A DNA stretch of 6,023 nt from Chitinophaga pinensis (GTDB lineage Bacteria > Bacteroidota > Bacteroidia > Chitinophagales > Chitinophagaceae), in the NCBI GenBank assembly GCA_943324055.2, contig CALPKD020000097.1, positions 1 to 6,023 of the forward strand, written 5' to 3'. Under the pieces are notes generated by a model. It was not told where the DNA came from, did not search any database, and worked only from the letters and a program-made list of their open reading frames with translations. Shown here piece by piece: positions 1-6,023 of this stretch (the stretch's first letter is position 1; each line of letters begins with the position of its first letter). The translations under genes were made by a program, and so were the position numbers.

Positions 1-3000
1 GTGAAATCTTTATCAATAAATTGCACACCCGACATAAAACCAGGCAAACGACTATTAAAATTTTCAGCATAATCCAAATTACCTGTTTGTACCATTGTCA
101 AAAACTTAGCAATGGACTTTATTCCACTTGGCACATTGATAGGCTGATTCGCCGCTAACACTCTTTGTGCAATCCGCTCTTGCCTTCTGGCTTCTTTCCA
201 CTTTTGCAATGCGAGTGTTCTTTCCTTTCCTGTCTTTCCCGCCAAGGCTTCCTCCTTAGTCATCATCAATTTACTCGCCAACGGATTGGTCTGCGCTTGG
301 GTAAAGCCATTCCCGTCTGTAATTGCTGCTCGTATATATTTGGACTTTTTATAAAAGTTAGCAAAATTAAATTGCGCATTTAACTGTTGCGAAAAAGTAT
401 TTTCAATCGTATTTCCTAACCCTTGCGCCAACCTACTTGCTCCAATCCAATTGTAATTGGTTGAAAGGTTATAGCTAGATAATATCCAATCCGTTAATGG
501 GAATTTATTAGTAGGGAGATCATAACGTAATGTGATCTTTTGATTGTACAAAGTATTCCTTCCTGCTCTCAAAAGCATGCGCATTAAAGAATCTTTTTTA
601 TCCTGTGTATCTATCCTTCCGTTAGGTTCGTCTATTCTTGAATTTAAATTTGCGACTACATCTAAGTTCAGCGATCTAGTCAATGGCCAACGCATGTTAA
701 ATATCCTACTCATCGTAAAATACTTGTCAAATGTGGTTTCTGCTTTATCTGTTGTACCATCAAAAGTGTTAATCACTCTTGGTGTAAACTCGCCAAACTG
801 CCTATCTAAAACAGTTCTGTAACTTACTAAACTTGGTTTAGGATTAAAATTTACTTCTTTGAGCAAATTAAACCAAGGAGATGCGTTCTTGAATAATTTT
901 CGGAACGGCTCGATTGACTTGCCAGTTCCATTATACGTGTACCCAATAGCGCCTCTTTGTTTCACTATTTTATTAGACTCAATTACGGGGCCTGTTTGAT
1001 CTAGCTGAGAATAAGAATAGCTAAAATCAAAATTACTTAAGCTAATAATATTTGTTTTTTTACCTGGCATAAAGCGCACATTGGTAAAGTTCAAAGTTTT
1101 AATCGTTGTTTGATCTGAGGAAGTATTACGAATGGAATCTCTAGTAGCACCTGTTACCGCACTTAGCTTGTCTTTATATAAGATGTCCTTATTAAACGGA
1201 TCAAACTCGGGGTTTTCAATTGTTTTATTGATACTAGCATAAATAGGCAAGGAAAGTCTTACTTTTTTGGGCAAGAATTTACCCGCTTCAATATTGGTAG
1301 CAATATCAAATTGTGTTAATCCTGTTTTGGCACGCTCGTTCATTTTTTGTTCTACACTACCAAAACCTGCCGTTCTATTATTTGCAGAAACAGATAAGGT
1401 TCCAAGGTCAGCCAATACCAAATCCATTCTACCCAATGCAGCCCATGATCCTTTTTCATCTAGGTCGGACAAACGCAATTCATTCACCCAAACTTCTGCA
1501 TTCATTACCGATTGGCTAGAAGTGTTTTCAAAAGCAATCAGCAACCCTCTAATCTCTCCCAGGTTTGGATTACCCATTACCGAATACGTTTGGTTATTGC
1601 TTTGTAGTTGTGAGAATTTTGCATTAAACGAAACCCTTTGTTTATCTCTTTCTAATTTCAGTTTTACCAATTCATTTAAACTTAAATTCAATTCATTTTC
1701 CAAAGGCCATACTAAATTGGCTTCCCCACTTGAATAATTTTTTTGCTGCGTTGTAGTCAATGGGATGCGAATCTCATAAAAGTTATTTTGAAAATCTTGA
1801 CCCATTCTAATTACGGCTGTGATAACACCCTTCTCTGTTTGACTTAATCTATCTTTATTTTCAGCGTGCAAAAACAAAGACAATTTACCATAGCGGCGAA
1901 TATCAATATTCATTGTTTTAAATACTCCTCTTGGGGTTCTACCTTTTTGCAAGCCATTTAATTGAACACTTAGTGATTGTTCGTTCTGTAAAAGATTCAC
2001 TCCATTATTACTCAACAACTGAACACGCTCAATACCTGGAGGTATGATGTAGTTAACAGGTGTTCTACTTCCGTTCTCTTCCACACTCACTGCTAATGTA
2101 TTAATAGTAGCACTATTATTCTCTGGAGTAATCGCCACATAATTTCCAGAACTATCTAAATCATATCCATATTGCCTCCATTGATTACGGACTAAATCTA
2201 ATTTGGCAAAACGTAAAGTAACGGAATCCTCAAAACCCGTTAAATACATTCTTAAAAATCGAATCGATTTAAAATCTCTAATGCCTCCAATTGCGTTGGA
2301 GAAAGATTTTATCGGCACTCTAAATAAGTACCAGTTTTCAAGGCTCTTTGTACCATCTGCAAGTGTTGCATTGATTGTCTTAGTATCTGTTACGTACTTT
2401 GTGCTACCCACACCCATACTGCCTTTCTGCAATGGAATCTCGTATTCAAAATAGGCTTCGGTTTCGTTTAATGTATTATCTCTGTTTAGATCCTCATTGT
2501 CGGGCAGCAAAGTAGCTGCACTACTAAACTGACTTGTACCAGCCAATGCAGAGTTTCCTTGCGCATTGTTATAGTATTTATACCTGCCTAAAATGCCAGT
2601 ATTGCTTGCATCGTATTGTGCATCTCTATACCAAACATAGTTATCGGCCGACGGATCTTTGATAAATTGTTGCGCAACCGTTGTGTTTGTGATTTTATCA
2701 ATTAGGTATTGCTTTTTAGTACGCTCATCCGCATCTCCTAATCCATCTAATCCAACGTCCTGGTATTTTCGGTCTTCCGGATTATTACTGAAAGCATTTG
2801 TTACTTGTATTGGATTAGTTGGTACTCTTCCCCAAGTGCTGCTATCCACACTTGCAGGAATGGTTGGAGTAGGCATTCCATTTTCATAAAAACGTCTTCC
2901 ATCACGCAATATATCTTCACTCACATTTCCTAAATTCAAAACCAATTTTCCACCAACAGCAGGAGATTTAATAAACGGATCCTGTACCCAAAACTCAACG

Positions 3001-5972
3001 TATTCAATAATGCCAGTTTCAAAATCAGTCTGATCTAAAGCGCGCATAATACCACCCCACTTGTCTATTGGATTTCGGAATTTACCCGTCGCGTCTAAGT
3101 CTTTGTAATTGTAATTATACGCACCACGTTCTTTTGGATAATAACTTAAATCAAAAGTCGGCAATTGCACATCCGTGATATTCGTTGTTTTTTGTGGGAA
3201 CAATTCATTCGTAAATATTTGACGCACCCTAGGATCACTTAAGGAAGCAAGATTACTGCTTAAAGGATTGTTAGCGCTATTTTTATCTTGCAAGGTAGGC
3301 TCAATGGTATACCAAGATAATCGGGCTCTGTTTTTATTATAGTCAACAGAATCGGACAACTGTCCTTCGGGGAAACGATCCATTGGAGTAGACGCCATCA
3401 CCCATGAAGTAAATGGAAAACGTAAATCAATATTGGTACGTGTTGCTTCAAAGTCGTCTAGATAAATAACGCCACTTCCTCCCTTACCTATCTGTTGTGC
3501 GTGACCAGGTTGTAGATATGCAGCTTCGCCATAGGCGGTTAGATAGGACTTTGCCTTGGTTGAATAAAAAGGAAGTTTATCCAAAGCTCTTGTCAATGCT
3601 GGTAATTCTGTTTTATAGTTAAAGTCAAACCCATACATTGAGTTTTTGATAGGATCCGATCCGAAATTAGTCTTCGTAAAAAATGGCCTTTCACTTAATC
3701 GAGTACTTGAAAAACCGAAGTTGAAATCTTTACTTGCCATGTAATCCAATCTCAATGCTCTAAAACCGCGTTCTTGAAACCCAAACCCTAAATTATTTTC
3801 ATAAGACACATTCACTGGTATATTCGAACTTAATATGCCTGGATTAATAATTCTTACCGTACCTGAACCATAATCTACAATATAATCATACCCCTCTTTT
3901 AAAATTTGTCCTCCCGCCCTTACACTCACCGAACCTGGTGGTACATTAAATGCATTTAAACTAATTTCAGAACCACCCGCACTTCCTTTTACCTGACCTT
4001 CCATTACAAAACGATTCAGGTTTGTAAACGTCTGCGCTTCTGATTTAATTTTACGGTATAATTGCGGGTACAAATATTTTTTTGCAACATTCGTATCAAT
4101 GCCCTTGTAGGCAATATTTTTTAGATCGTCTCCAAATGGCTCTAGCAATGGAAAAACGATACGTCCCATTTTAGATAATACGGTATAGCCTTCCACATAA
4201 TCAAACACACCATCCGGCTGTGGATCATTTCGATTGTTTAATCGATCAAGTTGTAATATTTTGATAAGTGACTGGCCTTCCACCCCAGTACCTGTAACAG
4301 GCAGATATCTTTTCAATCCCGCACTTGGTTCCTCATATAAGATGTTCAATTGGAAATCCTGTTGTTGAATAGCTCCAAACAAGTCTAGCGAATAAACGTT
4401 CTTCATCATCAAATCCCAAATAGGCAAATCAGTTCGCTGTGTTGTCGCTTTCAACAATTTTAAGAACAATATTTGTTGCACCCCTTTATTTTCATCTAAT
4501 GCGATGTTTTCCGAGAACTCACCTACCTGAAATACTTTTCCATTATAGGTATATTGAAAAGCTACACCCAATACTTCGTCGGGTTGTAATGGAATATTTA
4601 AGGATAAAAAACCAATTTGTGGATTAAAGAAATATTCATTCTCTGTTAGCTTGCGCGCAAAAGTCCTTTCATAATCCTCTGCCGACCTTAAGCCCTCCAT
4701 GGACAACACCGATGAAACACCCGCAGGATTACGCGCTAAACTATTATTGATAATCTTAGTGTATAAACTATTGGCACTATTGTCGGGATAAGGATTATTG
4801 GGATTGGTTTGCCAGTTTAATTTACTTGGTTTACTTTCTCCTAAATCAGCTAAGCCCACTACATCCCTTGCATTAGTAGTTTGACCATTCCGATTGGTGA
4901 CCCAAACTTCGATTCTTTTAATTTGGATTTGAGAATTAATTAATGGCAGCGAGGACATCGCCTTATTGTAATTATTCCTAAAATATTGTGCTAATAAAAA
5001 GTGTCTATTTTCCTCATAATCATCTAAACGCTTTTGAAATTTTTGAGTAGATGAACCCCCTTGCAAAGCCATCGATTGACGTTGTGATTTTTGGTTGGCT
5101 ATTGCACCTGTAATAAACAATCTTCCAAACTGCAACTGCGCTTTTACTCCGAATAAGTTTTGTGTACTTGGAATTAAAGTACTTCGGGATATATAATTAA
5201 TATTCCCAGCTTCGATATTTTTTATCACTTCATCCTTCTTGCCCTTGTAACTTAATTTAATTTGATTGTCAAATCCTAAGTTAGACAAGCTATTTAAGTT
5301 AATAGGGAACTTTAATTTATCACCGATACTTGCGTTCATGCTAAAGTTGGTGTTCGCATCAAAATCGAAACCTCCATTTTTTCTAGCACGTTCGGGCAAT
5401 GTTGGATTTTTGACATTTTGTCCTTGATAGCCCGCTTTAATATTAATCTCCCCTACTGGCTTAATATCTATTTTTAAATCTGACCCAGTTTTACCAAACA
5501 AGCGATCAAAGTAACTGTCAAACACTTTGGTTTTAGGACGACTAATTTTTCGGTTCAGCACCCCTAATGAATTCGCACGCTGCATAAAATAAGCCTGCTC
5601 GTCCTTATTGGTCTTTAATTTCCAAAATTCATCAAATGTCAGTGTCGAGGGAACACGTTGCGGCTTCCCTCCTCTCAATTCAGTAATAAAATAGCTTTTC
5701 GTTGTCGGATCATATTGAACATTGCGCTTAATTAAGCTCGTATCTCTAATATCAAATGGATTATTACTTGGTTGAGATAAGAAATCACCGCGACGATCCT
5801 TAATCGGAAACCTTAGTGTGTCTTTTTTTAAAGGAATCTTATTCGTGTCTATCCCTTTTTTACTTGCAGTATCCTTAAAGGGCATAGCCAATCCTTGTTT
5901 TACTTGCGCACCTAATTCATTGCCCAAAAGGAGTAATGAAATAGATAATATTAAAGGATGAAATAATTTCAA
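1..5972 (-). CDS. sprA: T9SS outer-membrane translocon SprA/Sov (3' end cut off by window)
   Basis: SprA is the outer-membrane pore of the type IX secretion system. In the family it forms a giant single-chain beta-barrel (36 strands in Flavobacterium johnsoniae) that exports folded proteins, including gliding adhesins, from periplasm to cell surface, together with PorV and a plug protein. Seen here: 1990 uninterrupted codons, with a signal peptide at residues 1-22. Family hallmark blocks, in order, are TFDEFW (112-117), DANTNF (205-210), IEVWVTNR (354-361), PQIGFLSLN (451-459), NDPQPDGVFD (582-591), NRFVMEG (653-659), EGYDYIVDYGSG (693-704), LSERPF (759-764), YLDDFE (837-842), YVEFWVQDPF (991-1000), LNLGNVSEDILRDGR (1012-1026), QDVGLDGL (1071-1078), KSIRFLRMYLTGF (1235-1247), VEENGSRTPVNYI (1297-1309), AEVWVNELRL (1492-1501), RIDEP (1779-1783) and SRLPGF (1974-1979). 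The TTG start is chosen because only it yields a complete signal peptide; the next in-frame ATG (residue 30) would delete it. The frame is the same at both ends, so there is no sign of frameshift or decay. About 300-500 C-terminal residues are missing. No cysteine occurs. Identification is very secure; the boundaries of individual strands are not resolved. Confidence 0.97.
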   Translation of the reverse strand, partial: MKLFHPLILSISLLLLGNELGAQVKQGLAMPFKDTASKKGIDTNKIPLKKDTLRFPIKDRRGDFLSQPSNNPFDIRDTSLIKRNVQYDPTTKSYFITELRGGKPQRVPSTLTFDEFWKLKTNKDEQAYFMQRANSLGVLNRKISRPKTKVFDSYFDRLFGKTGSDLKIDIKPVGEINIKAGYQGQNVKNPTLPERARKNGGFDFDANTNFSMNASIGDKLKFPINLNSLSNLGFDNQIKLSYKGKKDEVIKNIEAGNINYISRSTLIPSTQNLFGVKAQLQFGRLFITGAIANQKSQRQSMALQGGSSTQKFQKRLDDYEENRHFLLAQYFRNNYNKAMSSLPLINSQIQIKRIEVWVTNRNGQTTNARDVVGLADLGESKPSKLNWQTNPNNPYPDNSANSLYTKIINNSLARNPAGVSSVLSMEGLRSAEDYERTFARKLTENEYFFNPQIGFLSLNIPLQPDEVLGVAFQYTYNGKVFQVGEFSENIALDENKGVQQILFLKLLKATTQRTDLPIWDLMMKNVYSLDLFGAIQQQDFQLNILYEEPSAGLKRYLPVTGTGVEGQSLIKILQLDRLNNRNDPQPDGVFDYVEGYTVLSKMGRIVFPLLEPFGDDLKNIAYKGIDTNVAKKYLYPQLYRKIKSEAQTFTNLNRFVMEGQVKGSAGGSEISLNAFNVPPGSVSVRAGGQILKEGYDYIVDYGSGTVRIINPGILSSNIPVNVSYENNLGFGFQERGFRALRLDYMASKDFNFGFSSTRLSERPFFTKTNFGSDPIKNSMYGFDFNYKTELPALTRALDKLPFYSTKAKSYLTAYGEAAYLQPGHAQQIGKGGSGVIYLDDFEATRTNIDLRFPFTSWVMASTPMDRFPEGQLSDSVDYNKNRARLSWYTIEPTLQDKNSANNPLSSNLASLSDPRVRQIFTNELFPQKTTNITDVQLPTFDLSYYPKERGAYNYNYKDLDATGKFRNPIDKWGGIMRALDQTDFETGIIEYVEFWVQDPFIKSPAVGGKLVLNLGNVSEDILRDGRRFYENGMPTPTIPASVDSSTWGRVPTNPIQVTNAFSNNPEDRKYQDVGLDGLGDADERTKKQYLIDKITNTTVAQQFIKDPSADNYVWYRDAQYDASNTGILGRYKYYNNAQGNSALAGTSQFSSAATLLPDNEDLNRDNTLNETEAYFEYEIPLQKGSMGVGSTKYVTDTKTINATLADGTKSLENWYLFRVPIKSFSNAIGGIRDFKSIRFLRMYLTGFEDSVTLRFAKLDLVRNQWRQYGYDLDSSGNYVAITPENNSATINTLAVSVEENGSRTPVNYIIPPGIERVQLLSNNGVNLLQNEQSLSVQLNGLQKGRTPRGVFKTMNIDIRRYGKLSLFLHAENKDRLSQTEKGVITAVIRMGQDFQNNFYEIRIPLTTTQQKNYSSGEANLVWPLENELNLSLNELVKLKLERDKQRVSFNAKFSQLQSNNQTYSVMGNPNLGEIRGLLIAFENTSSQSVMNAEVWVNELRLSDLDEKGSWAALGRMDLVLADLGTLSVSANNRTAGFGSVEQKMNERAKTGLTQFDIATNIEAGKFLPKKVRLSLPIYASINKTIENPEFDPFNKDILYKDKLSAVTGATRDSIRNTSSDQTTIKTLNFTNVRFMPGKKTNIISLSNFDFSYSYSQLDQTGPVIESNKIVKQRGAIGYTYNGTGKSIEPFRKLFKNASPWFNLLKEVNFNPKPSLVSYRTVLDRQFGEFTPRVINTFDGTTDKAETTFDKYFTMSRIFNMRWPLTRSLNLDVVANLNSRIDEPNGRIDTQDKKDSLMRMLLRAGRNTLYNQKITLRYDLPTNKFPLTDWILSSYNLSTNYNWIGASRLAQGLGNTIENTFSQQLNAQFNFANFYKKSKYIRAAITDGNGFTQAQTNPLASKLMMTKEEALAGKTGKERTLALQKWKEARRQERIAQRVLAANQPINVPSGIKSIAKFLTMVQTGNLDYAENFNSRLPGFMSGVQFIDKDF
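162..272 (-). other. Basic, probably helical insertion in the SprA barrel region (residues 1901-1937)
   Basis: This stretch contains 11 Lys/Arg and 5 Glu in 37 residues (for example QKWKEARRQER), with none of the alternating polar/hydrophobic strand pattern seen before it. It reads as an amphipathic helix or short coiled coil. It is followed by the conserved segment before SRLPGF. In a beta-barrel such a basic helix would be expected outside the membrane, most likely on the periplasmic side, but side and structure are inferred. Confidence 0.45.
1398..1499 (-). repeat. SprA internal beta-sandwich signature, copy 3 (residues 1492-1525)
   Basis: The segment runs from AEVWVNELRL through DEKGSWAALGRMD to LVLADLGT. 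It aligns with copy 1 at EVWV-x-N and at the closing ADLG, with about ten extra residues between them (the DEKGSW loop). It is preceded by the block VMGNPNLGEIRG (1465-1476), a further SprA hallmark. It marks the second copy of the duplicated domain, after which the sequence becomes mostly alternating barrel-like strands. Confidence 0.6.
2457..2492 (-). other. Acidic loop with EF-hand-like spacing, SprA residues 1161-1172
   Basis: The residues are D1161-L-N1163-R-D1165-N-T1167-L1168-N1169-E-T-E1172. D1, N3, D5, T7, hydrophobic L8, N9 and E12 are all present; only the usual Gly at position 6 is replaced by Asn. It follows another acidic stretch (PDNE, 1157-1160) and leads straight into a strand (AYFEYEIPL), as in loop-then-strand sites and unlike helix-loop-helix EF-hands. 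Metal binding is inferred, not shown. Confidence 0.4.
2724..2759 (-). other. Acidic loop with EF-hand-like spacing, SprA residues 1072-1083
   Basis: The residues are D1072-V-G1074-L-D1076-G1077-L-G-D1080-A-D1082-E1083. D1, D5, G6, D9 and E12 are in place, but position 8 is Gly, not a hydrophobic residue, so the match is weaker than for the other two loops. The block QDVGLDGL is a conserved SprA hallmark. It could instead be a turn-rich linker with no metal. Confidence 0.33.
2916..3002 (-). repeat. SprA internal beta-sandwich signature, copy 2 (residues 991-1019)
   Basis: The segment runs from YVEFWVQDPF to LVLNLGNVSED. It shares with the other copies the strand xVEFWV, a short polar or glycine-containing linker, and a strand LVLxLG. 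It is more divergent than copies 1 and 3: the ADLG ending is replaced by NLG, and an invariant-looking DPF follows the first strand. The block is one of the best conserved in SprA homologues. Confidence 0.5.
4191..4226 (-). other. Acidic loop with EF-hand-like spacing, SprA residues 583-594
   Basis: The residues are D583-P-Q585-P-D587-G588-V-F590-D591-Y-V-E594. Numbered as a 12-residue EF-hand loop this gives D1, Q3, D5, G6, hydrophobic F8, D9 and E12, a close match to the calcium-loop consensus. It lies in the family-conserved block LNNRNDPQPDGVFD. Calcium binding is an inference from spacing only; no flanking EF-hand helices are evident, so a dockerin-like or bare loop is more plausible than a true EF-hand. 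Confidence 0.4.
4836..4913 (-). repeat. SprA internal beta-sandwich signature, copy 1 (residues 354-379)
   Basis: The segment runs from IEVWVTNR to VGLADLGE. It is the first of three places where the protein shows [VI]E-[VF]-WV followed some 14-26 residues later by a hydrophobic strand ending in a Leu-Gly pair (ADLG or LNLG). The first and third copies are the most alike (EVWV...LADLG). SprA-family proteins are known to carry a duplicated N-terminal-type domain, and this copy probably belongs to the first one. The alignment was made by eye. Confidence 0.6.
5907..5972 (-). other. Sec signal peptide of SprA (residues 1-22)
   Basis: Residues 1-22 begin M-K-L-F-H-P and continue with a hydrophobic core of Leu, Ile and Ser (LILSISLLLLG), followed by N-E-L-G-A. 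Cleavage is likely after Ala22 in the sequence LGA-QVK, giving a mature protein that begins with Gln, a common arrangement in Bacteroidota exported proteins. No cysteine follows the core, so this is a signal peptidase I type and not a lipoprotein signal. It would direct SprA through Sec to the periplasm for insertion by the BAM machinery. Confidence 0.88.
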
Positions 5973-5993
5973 TTTAAAAAAATAAAATATGAG
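5973..5993 (-). promoter_or_regulatory. 21-bp ruvA-sprA gap with A/T-rich translation start region
   Basis: The gap between the upstream TAA and the TTG start contains no purine-rich Shine-Dalgarno sequence and no hairpin. It is nearly all A and T, including a run of seven T followed by AAA directly before the TTG. Bacteroidota generally initiate without a strong Shine-Dalgarno and favour A/T-rich unstructured leaders, which agrees. The gap is too short for a separate terminator plus promoter, so sprA is probably transcribed with the upstream gene. No -33/-7 promoter of the Bacteroidota type (TTTG / TAnnTTTG) was found in the 51 bp upstream of the start. Confidence 0.5.
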
Positions 5994-6023
5994 TTAACAG
6001 TTTTTAAGTGCCATCTTAATTAA
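5994..6023 (-). CDS. ruvA: C-terminal tail of an upstream gene, probably RuvA (Holliday junction protein)
   Basis: The last nine codons before a TAA read LIKMALKNC, in the same frame as sprA and 21 bp before its start. RuvA binds Holliday junctions and loads the RuvB motor; its small C-terminal domain III contacts RuvB and usually ends in a helix of the type 'ELIKxALKxL'. The visible residues fit that ending. RuvA is also found near sprA/sov in several Bacteroidota, for example around sov in Porphyromonas gingivalis. With nine codons this is an inference from the helix pattern plus gene neighbourhood, not a domain match. The alternative is that the ATG at 6014-6012 starts a 6-codon leader peptide (MALKNC), which seems less likely because the frame stays open to the window edge. 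Confidence 0.6.
   Translation of the reverse strand, partial: LIKMALKNC

Noticed and set aside
165..822. Plus-strand open frames at 165-383 and 544-822
   Set aside because: Both are antisense to intact sprA sequence, short, without a convincing ribosome binding site or domain, and explained as shadows.
1267..1737. Plus-strand open frame of 156 codons opposite sprA
   Set aside because: It lies wholly antisense to well-conserved SprA blocks (EVWVNELRL, GNPNLGE). Its protein is a low-complexity Ser/Phe/Leu-rich product of reversed SprA codons, with no recognisable domain.
2203..2889. Plus-strand open frames at 2203-2454 and 2659-2889, the latter with hydrophobic stretches resembling membrane segments
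   Set aside because: The hydrophobicity comes from reading the complement of Asn/Asp/Lys/Glu codons as Val/Ile/Leu/Phe. Both lie opposite hallmark SprA blocks.
4439..4627. Plus-strand open frame of 62 codons
   Set aside because: It is antisense to the conserved block PQIGFLSLN of SprA and has no supporting signal.
5821..5980. Possible frameshift at homopolymers (seven A at the start of the mature protein, seven T before the start codon)
   Set aside because: The signal peptide, the residues after it and all later SprA blocks share one frame, so no shift is needed. The T run is outside the coding region.
1..6023. A novel mobile element, CRISPR array, RNA gene or defence system
   Set aside because: The single SprA reading frame fills bases 1-5972 and the rest is a gene tail plus a 21-bp gap. 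No direct-repeat array, tRNA-like fold or terminal inverted repeats were noticed.

Overview
This window is almost entirely one very large gene on the minus strand: sprA (called sov in Porphyromonas), which encodes the outer-membrane translocon of the type IX secretion system (T9SS). It was recognised from a full hand translation of the minus strand. One frame stays open from a TTG start at 5972 down to base 1: 1990 codons without a stop, running off the left edge. Family members are about 2300-2500 residues long, so roughly the last 300-500 residues and the stop codon lie outside the window. To the right, the last 9 codons and stop of another minus-strand gene (5994-6023) read LIKMALKNC. This fits the C-terminus of RuvA, a gene often found next to sprA/sov.

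The organism is almost certainly a member of the Bacteroidota, because SprA and the T9SS are confined to that group and its near relatives. The A+T-rich sequence (about 35-42% GC in lines counted by eye), the lack of a Shine-Dalgarno sequence and the A/T-only tract before the start codon all agree. The family or genus cannot be fixed from one gene; I would not go below phylum.

Layout, reading in the direction of transcription (right to left): ruvA tail (6023-5994); a 21-bp gap with no terminator (5993-5973), suggesting co-transcription; signal peptide (5972-5907); the long SprA N-terminal and middle parts with family hallmark blocks; then beta-strand-rich sequence with a basic, probably helical insertion (272-162), ending inside a conserved block at the left edge. 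No RNA genes, mobile elements, CRISPR arrays or plus-strand genes are supported. The plus-strand open frames are shadows of sprA.

The window does not hold a new system. The points worth a second look are inside the protein: three acidic 12-residue loops that match the EF-hand/dockerin calcium-loop spacing, a three-times-repeated beta-sandwich signature, a complete absence of cysteine in 1990 residues, and the non-ATG start.
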